NCBI GenBank assembly: GCA_902362365.1
Contig: CABIVQ010000025.1
Coordinates: forward strand, 1-45,359
From: Clostridiaceae bacterium
GTDB taxonomy: Bacteria > Bacillota > Clostridia > Peptostreptococcales > Peptostreptococcaceae
Direction of reading: 5' to 3'
DNA: 45,359 nucleotides
A program made the position numbers and the translations under genes. The notes beneath the pieces are model-generated. The model made no database searches. It was not told the origin of the DNA and saw only the letters and a program-made list of their open reading frames with translations. Shown here piece by piece: positions 33,182 to 41,711 of the stretch; the stretch's first letter is position 1; each line of letters begins with the position of its first letter.

Positions 33182-35947
33182 ATGAGGTACTACAATAAAT
33201 CTACGAATGAAGTATTAAAGTACTTAAAATCAAATCCCGAAGTTGGTTTAAGTACTGAAGATGTAGAGCAAAGAAGAAAGAAGTATGGACTAAATGAATT
33301 TCAAGTAAAAGAAGGCAAATCTCTTATGGAAGAGATAAGTGATAGTATTATGGAGCCGATGATACTGATTTTATTAGGAGCAGCAGTAATAAGTGCCTTT
33401 GTAGGAGAGGTTCATGATGCCATTGGAATATTAGGCGCAGTACTTATAGGTATTTCTATAGGAGCGATAACAGAGGGAAAATCTAAAAAAGCAGCTCAAG
33501 CTTTATCTAAATTGACTGAGAATATAGGGGTAAAAGTACTTAGAAATGGTAAGATTAAGCAAATATCCAAAGCAGATTTAGTTCCTGGAGACATAGTTTA
33601 CTTAGAAAGAGGAGATATGATACCGGCAGATGGAAGACTTATACAATCTGTAAATCTAAAGATAAGAGAGGACATGCTTACAGGAGAATCTGCAGATGTA
33701 AGCAAAGATGCTGATAAAATAGTACAAATGGAAATTATATATGGAAAAACTGAAATTATAGAACAAGATACCATACCAGCAAAACAAATAAATATGGTAT
33801 TTGGAGGAACTCTTGTTGCTTATGGTAAAGGTGTAATGGTTGTAACATCTACTGGAGATAAAACTGAAATGGGTAGAATTGCACAAAATTTAATTCATGA
33901 AGATATTCCAACACCTCTTCAGCAAAGACTAGGAAAATTAAGTGCAAAAATAGCTACTATATCAGGAGTTATTGCAGCTATATTATGTGCATATATGATT
34001 ATAAAATTAAATATAAAAGGTCAGATAAATATAGACACTTCAGGAATATTAGTTTTTTTACAATCCATAGAACCTGCAAAAGATGTGTACTTAGTATGTA
34101 TAGCATTAATAGTTGCTACAGTTCCTGAAGGTCTACCAACAATGGTTAATATAACGCTGGCGATAACTATGCAAAAGATGGCTAAAATAAATGCTTTAGT
34201 AACTAAAAAGGAGGCGTGCGAAACTATAGGTTGTGTATCTGTAATTTGTTCTGATAAAACAGGAACTTTAACACAAAATAAAATGAAAGTAGATGTAGCT
34301 TATGTTGATGGTAAATATATAGATAGTAGCAAATATGTTAGTAATAGTTACTTTGAAGAAAACTGCATTATAAATTCAACTTCAGATATTGAAAAAGAAG
34401 GAAATTCATACAAATATATAGGAAGTGCAACCGAATGTGCATTGCTTTTATATCATAATGACAAAAACTATAATCAATTTAGAAAAAGTACAAATCTATT
34501 ATCACAAATTCCTTTTAACTCTGAGAAAAAAAGGATGTCTTCATTAATAATTAAGGATGAAGACATTGTATTCCTAACTAAAGGAGCTCCTGAAGTATTA
34601 TTAAAAAAATGTATGTATATGCAAAAAGGAAGAGATATTGTTTCAATAACTCCACAGATAAGAAGAAATATATTAAATGAAATAAGAAAGTTACAAGTTA
34701 AATCTATGAGAGTATTAGGTTTTGCTTATAAAGTAGTAGATAGATCACTTTTGGAAATCGCAATAACTTCTAATAAAGAATTAGATATAAATAGAAATAT
34801 AAGATCATATGAAAATAATGAAGATTTAGTTTTTGGAGGATTTGTAGGTATACTAGATCCTTTAAGAGATGGAGTAAAAGAATCAATACAAACTGCATTT
34901 GATGCAGGTGTAGATGTAAAGATGCTTACAGGTGACAATATAAATACAGCAATGTCAATAGGAAAAGAAATAGGGCTTTTATATGGAGGCAAAAAAGTTG
35001 TAGAAGCTACATATATAGATATATTATCAGAAGAAGAATTAAGAGATGAAATAAAAGAAATATCAATAGTTGCTCGATCTAAACCAGATACAAAAATGAG
35101 AATAGTACAAGCTCTACAAGCAAATGGAGAAGTTGTAGCTGTAACAGGAGATGGTATAAATGATGCTCCTGCACTTTCTAAAGCGGATGTAGGTATAGCA
35201 ATGGGAATTTCAGGAACAGAAGTATCAAAAAATGCATCAGATATAATCTTAACGGATGATAGTTTTAGTACTATAGTTGAAGGTATAAAATGGGGAAGAG
35301 GTATATATGAAAACTTTCAAAGATTTATACAGTTCCAGCTTACTGTCAATATAGTAGCCTTTGTAATAGCCGTTATATCTCAAATCATGGATACAAAAAT
35401 GCCATTTACAACAATACAATTATTATGGGTAAATATAATAATGGATGGTCCACCAGCTTTAGCACTCGGACTAGAACCAGTACGAGATTATGTTTTAGAC
35501 AGAAAACCTATTAAGAGAAATGCTGGAATAATAGCTAGATCTATGGGAGTCAATATTATAATAAATGCCGTACTTATAATATTGATAGTTTATACTCAAC
35601 AGACTTTTAATATATTAAATGCTACACCAGATGAACAAAGTACAGTTGTATTTTCATTGTTTGCCTTTAGTGCACTTTTTAATGCATTAAACTGTAGAGA
35701 GTTTGGGATTCGTAGTACCATACCAAATTTCTTTAAAAATAAGTTAGCACTAGAAGTTATTGTTATTACAGGTATATTCCAGATAATTATTACTCAATTA
35801 TTTAATGGATTTTTTGATTGTGTGCCACTAGGAGCAAATATGTGGATAAAAATAGTACTTTTATCATCAGTAGTACTTATATTGAATGAATTCGTTAAAT
35901 TCATTTTTAGAGGTGGAAAAAATATGTATAGAAGAGCTAAATACTAA
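33182..35947 (+). CDS. P-type cation ATPase, Ca2+-transporting (P2) type
   Basis: 921 residues, about ten helices. N-terminal cation-ATPase domain (LKYLKSNPEVGLSTEDVEQR), helix-2-linked actuator with LTGES (about 166), helix 4 VATVPEGLP (ion site Glu), phosphorylation motif SDKTGTLTQNKM with Asp358, nucleotide-binding KGAPEVLL, and the hinge MLTGDN, VTGDGINDAPALSKADVGIAMG. C-terminal helices contain VNIIMDGPPALALGLEP. These fit bacterial SERCA/PMCA-type pumps that export Ca2+ from the cytoplasm. Mn2+ or Na+ as substrate cannot be excluded. In spore formers such a pump can influence spore Ca2+. Solitary gene; agggggat is the ribosome site. Confidence 0.94.
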   Translation: MRYYNKSTNEVLKYLKSNPEVGLSTEDVEQRRKKYGLNEFQVKEGKSLMEEISDSIMEPMILILLGAAVISAFVGEVHDAIGILGAVLIGISIGAITEGKSKKAAQALSKLTENIGVKVLRNGKIKQISKADLVPGDIVYLERGDMIPADGRLIQSVNLKIREDMLTGESADVSKDADKIVQMEIIYGKTEIIEQDTIPAKQINMVFGGTLVAYGKGVMVVTSTGDKTEMGRIAQNLIHEDIPTPLQQRLGKLSAKIATISGVIAAILCAYMIIKLNIKGQINIDTSGILVFLQSIEPAKDVYLVCIALIVATVPEGLPTMVNITLAITMQKMAKINALVTKKEACETIGCVSVICSDKTGTLTQNKMKVDVAYVDGKYIDSSKYVSNSYFEENCIINSTSDIEKEGNSYKYIGSATECALLLYHNDKNYNQFRKSTNLLSQIPFNSEKKRMSSLIIKDEDIVFLTKGAPEVLLKKCMYMQKGRDIVSITPQIRRNILNEIRKLQVKSMRVLGFAYKVVDRSLLEIAITSNKELDINRNIRSYENNEDLVFGGFVGILDPLRDGVKESIQTAFDAGVDVKMLTGDNINTAMSIGKEIGLLYGGKKVVEATYIDILSEEELRDEIKEISIVARSKPDTKMRIVQALQANGEVVAVTGDGINDAPALSKADVGIAMGISGTEVSKNASDIILTDDSFSTIVEGIKWGRGIYENFQRFIQFQLTVNIVAFVIAVISQIMDTKMPFTTIQLLWVNIIMDGPPALALGLEPVRDYVLDRKPIKRNAGIIARSMGVNIIINAVLIILIVYTQQTFNILNATPDEQSTVVFSLFAFSALFNALNCREFGIRSTIPNFFKNKLALEVIVITGIFQIIITQLFNGFFDCVPLGANMWIKIVLLSSVVLILNEFVKFIFRGGKNMYRRAKY

Positions 35948-35971
35948 TTATATGGTTATAAGAAAAATTTT

Positions 35972-36021
35972 AAATCCATTGTTAAGTAAGATTAAATCTT
36001 AAAACTTAACGGTGGATTTTA
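35972..36021 (+). terminator. Terminator of the P-type ATPase gene
   Basis: aaatcca and gttaag pair with cttaac and tggattt across a 20-base AT loop; followed by tatta. Confidence 0.7.
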
Positions 36022-36139
36022 TTAATTTATTTTTAGATAAGGAGTTTATATATAAACCTAAGAACAATAGCATATTTATATTTTTTACAAGAATATATAT
36101 TAATATAGCATAAAAATATTGTTATTGGAGGAGGTAAAA

Positions 36140-36385
36140 TTGATAAAAATAGATCAAGATAAATTAATAAGTATCTTAAATAAAAAATGGGAATACAGAA
36201 TATGTCCTATGTGTGGAAGTGGGGATTGGATAGTGTCAGATAAAATATTTGAATTAAGGGAATTTAACAATGAATATATTAATAAATATGATTTACCTAT
36301 ACAGCCATTAGTTACAATTACTTGTAAGGAGTGTGGAAATACTGTTTTAATAAATCCTTTAGTATTAGATTTATTAAGTAAATAA
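36140..36385 (+). CDS. Zinc-ribbon protein, 81 residues
   Basis: Start TTG 36140, five bases after ggaggagg; the frame upstream is not needed. Two knuckles, CPMCGSGDW (about residues 26-34) and CKECGNTVLINP (about 64-75), form a four-Cys zinc ribbon with a 35-residue spacer that includes ELREFNNEYINKYDLPIQPL. The final LLSK ends directly before the next gene, 11 bp away. Similar CPxCG...W...CxxCG small proteins are common in mobile or conflict-linked loci. Binding target unknown; it is probably the soluble partner of the following membrane protein. Confidence 0.85.
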   Translation: MIKIDQDKLISILNKKWEYRICPMCGSGDWIVSDKIFELREFNNEYINKYDLPIQPLVTITCKECGNTVLINPLVLDLLSK

Positions 36386-36396
36386 GGGTGAATATA

Positions 36397-36870
36397 ATGG
36401 AGTTTAATAAAGGTAATCTTGTAATAAATAAAGAAAATAATAGAAATATTGAGTTTTGTAAAGCACAAAGAGAAAAAACTCTTACATTAATAGAAAAAAG
36501 TAACACTATACAGATAAAGGAAAGCTATTATAGCCAAGGATTAAAACAGGCTAAGATTGGATTTTACTTTGGATTAATAGGATCTACTATTGGATTATTA
36601 GTAATAATAGGATTTTTAGTTTTTGCAGGTGATAAACTATGGGGTACTTGCTTAGGAGTAATAACTGAAGCTGTATCATTGCTGATATTTAAGATATCTG
36701 ACAATGCACTAGATAGAATGGGTGATTTTTTCGATAAGCTAAGTAAAGACTCAAATATAATTAAGTCCATTGAGTTATCTAAATCTATTAAAAGGGATGA
36801 TACAAGAGATGAATTACGGAGTAAATTAGCTTTATTTTTAGTGGGTATGAATGAAGATAAATCAGAGTAA
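36397..36870 (+). CDS. Two-helix membrane protein resembling the TRADD-N-associated TM domain
   Basis: 157 residues; start ATG 36397 after aagggtga. Residues 20-45 are a helix with EKTLTLIEKSNTIQIKESYY; then SQGLKQAKIGFYFGLIGSTI, an aqueous-to-membrane turn (two hydrophobic segments at about 60-80 and 87-105), and ITEAVSLLIFKISDNALDRM, after which the protein is polar to the end (DDTRDELRSKLALFLVGM). The yh.qg..qak..F.f.l.g...G, ..GvitEavs.l.f pattern recalls the two-helix domain associated with TRADD-N in bacterial conflict proteins. This is recognition from memory, not a database match. Together with the zinc ribbon it could be a membrane-located immune or signalling module. Confidence 0.7.
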   Translation: MEFNKGNLVINKENNRNIEFCKAQREKTLTLIEKSNTIQIKESYYSQGLKQAKIGFYFGLIGSTIGLLVIIGFLVFAGDKLWGTCLGVITEAVSLLIFKISDNALDRMGDFFDKLSKDSNIIKSIELSKSIKRDDTRDELRSKLALFLVGMNEDKSE

Positions 36871-36897
36871 AATAAAGATTAAGCAATATAAGTGAGT

Positions 36898-36930
36898 GTA
36901 GGTAGATTATTTTAATATAAGTCTACCTAC
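36898..36930 (+). terminator. Hairpin after the zinc-ribbon/TM pair
   Basis: gtaggtaga (36898-36906) pairs with tctacctac (36922-36930). The T-tract that follows is interrupted (agccatattttt), so readthrough to the tRNA is possible. Confidence 0.65.
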
Positions 36931-36975
36931 AGCCATATTTTTATATAAAATATATTTGGATAAAATTAAGAATAT

Positions 36976-37050
36976 TCCGAGGTAGCTCAATGGTGGAGCA
37001 ACCGGCTGTTAACCGGTAGGTTGAGGGGTCGAGTCCCTTCCTAGGATCCA
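36976..37050 (+). tRNA. tRNA-Asn (GTT anticodon), structurally deviant
   Basis: 75 bases with a recognisable cloverleaf: D-stem gctc/gagc, anticodon stem accgg/ccggt with loop ctgttaa (anticodon GTT at 37008-37010), T-stem gaggg/ccctt, encoded CCA 37048-37050. Three features depart from the norm. The acceptor stem tccgagg/cctagga has a G-A mismatch at the fourth pair (36979 and 37043). The T-loop begins with G (37028) where T54 is nearly universal. The discriminator base is T (37047) where bacterial tRNA-Asn has G. It may be a specialised, decayed or decoy tRNA and not a standard Asn tRNA. Confidence 0.8.
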
Positions 37051-37062
37051 ATATAAATACTT

Positions 37063-37099
37063 AAAAATAGCTATTAACATTTCAAAATAGCTTTTTTTT
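37063..37099 (+). terminator. Terminator after the tRNA gene
   Basis: aaaaa-t-agctatt pairs with aatagct-t-ttttt in a short stem followed by a long T-run. Confidence 0.7.
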
Positions 37100-37234
37100 A
37101 TGCACAAATAAATAAAAGGATATTATTGAAAAATATACAAGAAGTAATATTAAGATATTCAATATGCTATAGAATAATATTAATAAAAATAAGAAAATAT
37201 AAAATATATAAAGTTTGAAAAGGAAAGATAAAAT

Positions 37235-38593
37235 ATGCAATTAACGAAAGACAAAAACTTTTACAAAACTATTATAAATATATCTATACCAATAACGCTG
37301 CAAAACCTAATAACAGTATCAGTAAATATGGCAGATACTGTTATGCTAGGAAAGTTAGGTGAAATTCAGTTATCAGCTTCATCAATAGGTGGTCATTTAT
37401 TTTTTATGCTAATGATTCTTATGTTTGGTTTAGGTGGTGGGGCTAGTGTAATGTCTGCTCAGTACTATGGTAAAAAAGATATGAGTTCAATACACAGCAT
37501 ATTAAATGTAACTTATAAATTAGCTATTATGTTATCTATAATATTTTTGTTAATATCTATTCTTTTACCCAAAGAGTTTATGATGCTATTTACTAATGAT
37601 AAATATGTTATAAATCAAGGTATAAAATACATACGCATAGTAAGTATTAGTTATATTTTTTATTCACTAACAATTTCAACAAGTAGTGTATTAAGAGCAG
37701 TAAAAAATGTAAAGGCTCCTATGATAATAAATTCAATATCTTTATTAATAAATATAACTTTTAATTATATATTGATATTTGGAAAGTTTGGTATTAAGCC
37801 TTTAGGAATACAAGGAGCAGCCATTGCTACTGTAATATCAAGATGTTCTGAATTTTTACTAGTAGTATTATATATGATGTTATTTGAGAAAAAAATTAAA
37901 TACAAAATGAATTTTATTAGAAATAATAATAAGGAGATAAGAGATAAATTTATAAGAGTAACTACTCCGATTTTTTTAAATGAATTATTTTGGACAATTG
38001 GGTCTTCAACAATATCAATAATAGTTGCAAGAATGGGAACAAAGGTTGTAGCAGCAAATAGTATAAATAATATTGTTTATCAATTTGCATTATTATTTAT
38101 ACAAGGTTTATCTAGCGCTTCATCAGTGATAATTGGTAATACAATAGGAAAAGGATTGTATAAGAAAGTAAAAGAGTATGCAAATACTATTGCTATTTTA
38201 AGTTTAATTTCTGGAATTATGGCAGCTATAGTGGTATATGTAACTAGACTATTTATAGTAGATATCTATAATGTAAGTATTCAGACTAAGCTAATTGCAA
38301 AGGATATAATGATAGCAACAGCTATATGTATATTTTTTAGAGCATTAGGTTCAACTCTTATGATGGGAGTACTTAGAGGTGCAGGGGATAATAAATTTGT
38401 ATTTAAATATGAGATGATATTCATGTGGTGTGTAGCTATTCCACTTGGCTTTATAGGAGTTTTTTATTTTAAATTTAATGTACCAACAGTATTTTTACTA
38501 TTAAAAAGTGATGAAATATTAAAAGGAATAGCAGCATACATAAGAGTTAGAAAAGGTAATTGGATAAATAATGTAACCTTAGGTGATAGATAG
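37235..38593 (+). CDS. MATE-family efflux transporter (second copy type)
   Basis: 452 residues, twelve predicted helices. N-terminal FYKTIINISIPITLQNLITV and VNMADTVMLGKLGEIQLSAS, the MATE helix-1 region; second half begins RVTTPIFLNELFWTIGSSTI with the duplicated pattern and VIIGNTIGKG. It belongs to the branch resembling NorM/DinF-like clostridial proteins and is only distantly similar to the gene at 2260. It exports cationic or toxic compounds using an ion gradient; substrate unknown. Ribosome site aaaggaaag. Ends with a hairpin shared with the convergent next gene. Confidence 0.92.
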   Translation: MQLTKDKNFYKTIINISIPITLQNLITVSVNMADTVMLGKLGEIQLSASSIGGHLFFMLMILMFGLGGGASVMSAQYYGKKDMSSIHSILNVTYKLAIMLSIIFLLISILLPKEFMMLFTNDKYVINQGIKYIRIVSISYIFYSLTISTSSVLRAVKNVKAPMIINSISLLINITFNYILIFGKFGIKPLGIQGAAIATVISRCSEFLLVVLYMMLFEKKIKYKMNFIRNNNKEIRDKFIRVTTPIFLNELFWTIGSSTISIIVARMGTKVVAANSINNIVYQFALLFIQGLSSASSVIIGNTIGKGLYKKVKEYANTIAILSLISGIMAAIVVYVTRLFIVDIYNVSIQTKLIAKDIMIATAICIFFRALGSTLMMGVLRGAGDNKFVFKYEMIFMWCVAIPLGFIGVFYFKFNVPTVFLLLKSDEILKGIAAYIRVRKGNWINNVTLGDR

Positions 38594-38677
38594 GTTTAAG
38601 AATTATTAAACTTATTAAATATTTTATCAACGTTATATTAAATGAGGTAAGGAACTAATAAATGTATATACAATATA

Positions 38678-38728
38678 AAAGCTTATGATATTAAAAAAGA
38701 AGATTATTTATAATATCATAAGCTTTAT
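38678..38728. terminator. Bidirectional terminator
   Basis: aaagcttatgatatta (38678-) pairs with taatatcataagcttt (to about 38726) with A- and T-rich flanks; it divides convergent genes. Confidence 0.88.
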
Positions 38729-38733
38729 TTTGA

Positions 38734-39459
38734 TTAACTATATTGAGTTTCGCAATCTTCATTAACAACTGCATTTTTATTAATAAAAAAGTATTCTATG
38801 CATAATACTATATTAAAAATCATAATTACAGTTAAAGAGTATATTAAAGGATTTAGTCCATCCCCTATATAAAATGGAGGTGCGTTCATGTAAGCATAAT
38901 TAGAATTTAATATTGTATTTACCATTAACATTAATAAATGATAGGCAGTTGTAAATAATAATAGATTTTTTAAATCTATTTCTGACATACCTATTTTCTT
39001 TACACTCAGTAAGTAAATAGATCCCCATAGAAGAAACAAATGTCCAATAAAATAGGAAAATTGAGTTATATGTGGAAATGAAAAAGGATCAATTCCAGGA
39101 AGTAATAAAGCTGATATTGAGCCAAATATACCCCAATAAGAACCGATTTTCATTAAAGGTTTTCTATTAAATATTAAACCAATTCCTACAAAGATAATTG
39201 CAATTCGGCAATGAAACAAGGGCAGACCCTCTTTTAGTAAATTATATTTACTTATAGAATACCAAGTATATAAAATTACTTGTTGAGTTATCAATATAAC
39301 TCCTATAAATAATTCTAGAATTCTATTTTCTGTTTTCATAACAAAAATAAAAATACTTACCAATAAAGCTATAAATAATATAAGCAAGTGCAATTTTCCA
39401 AACGTAATAAAATTATTTTTGTCTGTTGCACTTCTAAAAAAATAATAAATATTTTTCAT
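38734..39459 (-). CDS. YwaF/TIGR02206-family integral membrane protein
   Basis: 241 residues with about six to seven membrane helices. Family signs: N-terminal FGKLHLLILF, LLKEGLPLFHCRIAIIFVGI, GIFGSISALLLPGIDPFSFP, YFIGHLFLLWGSIYLL and the late NAPPFYIGDGLNPLIYS. The conserved H, LPL-C and P residues suggest a ligand or lipid path, but the function of this family is unknown. Ribosome site agggagat just before ATG. The 298-base gap upstream (39460-39757) holds only AT-rich sequence in which I could not place a convincing promoter for either divergent gene. Confidence 0.82.
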   Translation of the reverse strand: MKNIYYFFRSATDKNNFITFGKLHLLILFIALLVSIFIFVMKTENRILELFIGVILITQQVILYTWYSISKYNLLKEGLPLFHCRIAIIFVGIGLIFNRKPLMKIGSYWGIFGSISALLLPGIDPFSFPHITQFSYFIGHLFLLWGSIYLLSVKKIGMSEIDLKNLLLFTTAYHLLMLMVNTILNSNYAYMNAPPFYIGDGLNPLIYSLTVIMIFNIVLCIEYFFINKNAVVNEDCETQYS

Positions 39460-39757
39460 ATTAATCTCCCTCTAATTAATTATTATATATAAATTATTAA
39501 AAATTTATCATGTATCTTTTTGTACTTTATAAAAAGTAATTATAGCATTGAATATAATATACTATTATGTCTAATTTTGCAAAGAAAAATGGTTTTATAT
39601 AAATAAATTTTTAGCTTTGAAAATTATTAATCAAATATCTATAAAAGTTAAAAATTCAGAAAATTATAAAAAATTGATGAATTTTAAAAGGATTTCTTGT
39701 TAAAATGTAGAAAATATATTATGGAATATATTTTTATTAAATATTAAGGGGGTAAGA

Positions 39758-41002
39758 ATGAGAGGTTTATTTAAGAAATGGAACGAAATAAGTTTAGTTA
39801 AAAGAATTGTTATCGGATTAATAATTGGTATTATTTTAGCTCTAACAGTCCCAACATATGCTAGTCCAATTGTAATATTTGGATCATTATTTGTAGGAGC
39901 ACTGAAGGGAGTTGCTCCAATACTTGTATTTTTCTTAGTAATGACTGCGATTTCCCAACATAAGAGTGGTAAAAAGACTAATATGAGTTCAATTATTGGT
40001 CTTTACCTTTTAGGGACATTTTTAGCAGGTCTTGTTGCAGTTATAGCAAGTTTTATGTTCCCAATAACTTTAACTCTTGGAGTTAGTGTTAATGATATTA
40101 CACCTCCTGGAGGAGTTGTAGAGGTATTAAAGAATTTACTTATGAATGTAGTAGATAACCCTGTTAAAGCATTATTCAATGCAAATTATATAGGTATATT
40201 AGCTTGGGCCCTAATTTTAGGTCTTGCACTTAAAAATGCTGCAGAGTCTACAAAAACAATGATAAGCAATGTAGCAGATGCATTATCACAAATAGTAAGA
40301 TGGATAATAAACTTTGCACCATTTGGTATAATGGGTCTTGTGTTTGATAGTATTGCTACACAAGGGTTAGAGACTTTACTAGGATATGGTCAATTGATTA
40401 TTTTATTAGTTGGCACTATGGCATTTATAGCACTTGTTGTGAATCCAGTTATTGTTTTTATAGGGATACGTAAAAATCCATATCCACTAGTATTAAAATG
40501 CTTAAAAGATAGTGGCATAACAGCATTCTTCACACGTAGTTCAGCAGCAAATATACCAGTTAATATGGGGTTATGCCAGGAACTAGGTTTGGATAAAGAT
40601 ACTTACTCAGTGTCAATTCCACTTGGAGCTACTATAAATATGGGTGGTGCAGCTATCACTATTTCAATATTAACTCTTGCAGCAGTTCATACTCTTGATA
40701 TTCAAGTAGATATAGGAATGGCTATAGTACTTAGTTTACTATCAGCAGTAAGTGCTTGTGGAGCTTCAGGTGTAGCTGGAGGTTCGTTATTATTAGTTCC
40801 ACTTGCTTGTAGTTTATTTGGTATTCCAAATGATATTGCGATGCAGGTCGTAGGTGTAGGTTTTATAGTTGGGGTTATACAAGACTCTTGTGAAACAGCT
40901 CTTAACTCATCTACAGACGTACTTTTCACAGCTGTAGCTGAATTAGCAAAGTGTCGTAAAAAAGAAAGTAAAAATGCAAAGTATGCAAAGGATGTTAATT
41001 AA
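39758..41002 (+). CDS. sstT: Na+/serine-threonine symporter SstT
   Basis: 414 residues, the normal SstT length, of the dicarboxylate/amino acid:cation symporter fold. N-terminal [20 protein letters not shown], the characteristic [22 protein letters not shown]1 [17 protein letters not shown] with the serine-rich turn, [13 protein letters not shown] (NMDGT-equivalent), and HP2 [19 protein letters not shown] are all present. Imports serine and threonine with Na+. Ribosome site agggggt. Followed by a terminator. No regulatory site seen. Confidence 0.95.
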   Translation: MRGLFKKWNEISLVKRIVIGLIIGIILALTVPTYASPIVIFGSLFVGALKGVAPILVFFLVMTAISQHKSGKKTNMSSIIGLYLLGTFLAGLVAVIASFMFPITLTLGVSVNDITPPGGVVEVLKNLLMNVVDNPVKALFNANYIGILAWALILGLALKNAAESTKTMISNVADALSQIVRWIINFAPFGIMGLVFDSIATQGLETLLGYGQLIILLVGTMAFIALVVNPVIVFIGIRKNPYPLVLKCLKDSGITAFFTRSSAANIPVNMGLCQELGLDKDTYSVSIPLGATINMGGAAITISILTLAAVHTLDIQVDIGMAIVLSLLSAVSACGASGVAGGSLLLVPLACSLFGIPNDIAMQVVGVGFIVGVIQDSCETALNSSTDVLFTAVAELAKCRKKESKNAKYAKDVN

Positions 41003-41007
41003 TTTAT

Positions 41008-41041
41008 AATCAAGGGATATAATTTATCCATTGATTTTTTT
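41008..41041 (+). terminator. Terminator of sstT
   Basis: aatcaaggata-type stem (41008-) pairs with tatccattgatt, followed by tttttt. Confidence 0.85.
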
Positions 41042-41208
41042 TAATCAAAATACTAAACTTGAAATGTTTTACAGACACATAGCTCAAGCGAATCAAATTT
41101 TCTTATGAATAATTTTACAATATGGACTTATAGGTAAAATTATGATATTGTTATTTTTAGGAATTATTATTAATGACTAAAATTTATTATCAATAAGGAG
41201 AAATAATA

Positions 41209-41589
41209 ATGATAAACAAGGTAGCTAAAGTAACTGTATATGTAAACAACCAAGATGAAGCTAAGAAATTTTGGACAGAAAAATTAAATTTTGTAACTAA
41301 AATAGATGCGACAGAAGGACCTCTTAGATGGATAGAAGTTGCGCCAAAGGAAAGTGAGTGGGTGACTATAGTTCTATATGATAAGAATCTTATGAAAAGT
41401 CAATACCCATCGGCTAATGTAGATTACAAGACAGTAATACTAAGTACAGAAGACTTAGATAATGCATATAATGAAATGAAGAGTAAAGGAATAGAGGTAA
41501 GTGATATAGTTACTATGCCATATGCTAGATTATTCACATTCAAAGATCAAGATAACAATGAATATTTATTACGTGAAGACAAATTTTAA
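41209..41589 (+). CDS. VOC-superfamily (glyoxalase/bleomycin-resistance-like) protein
   Basis: 126 residues. KVTVYVNNQDEAKKFWTEKL opens the first beta-alpha-beta-beta-beta module; RWIEVAPKESEWVTIVLY and RLFTFKDQDNNEYLLRED are the strands that normally carry metal ligands. At the N-terminus the usual His ligand is replaced by Lys/Val (AKVTVYV) and only the C-terminal Glu is clear, so metal catalysis is uncertain. Typical single-domain size. Ribosome site aaggag. Could be a ligand-binding or resistance protein. A short hairpin (agtata..tatact near 41614-41634) and a stronger one at 41656 follow. Confidence 0.9.
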   Translation: MINKVAKVTVYVNNQDEAKKFWTEKLNFVTKIDATEGPLRWIEVAPKESEWVTIVLYDKNLMKSQYPSANVDYKTVILSTEDLDNAYNEMKSKGIEVSDIVTMPYARLFTFKDQDNNEYLLREDKF

Positions 41590-41655
41590 TAAATTGTATA
41601 ATAAAAATAAAACAGTATAGAATTTATACTATTTCTATTATTAATATATATATAT

Positions 41656-41684
41656 AAGCCTTCATTAAATATGAAGGCTTTAAA
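41656..41684. terminator. Bidirectional terminator
   Basis: aagccttcat (41656-41665) pairs with atgaaggctt (41671-41680), followed by taaatt; it separates the VOC gene and the convergent MFS gene. Confidence 0.8.
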
Positions 41685-41711
41685 TTACACTTAATAAATT
41701 TATTAATAATT

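Noticed and set aside
39460..39757. Possible regulatory RNA in the 298-base gap between the YwaF-like gene and sstT
   Set aside because: Only AT-rich sequence and weak short repeats are visible; no terminator-like or conserved riboswitch structure could be supported.
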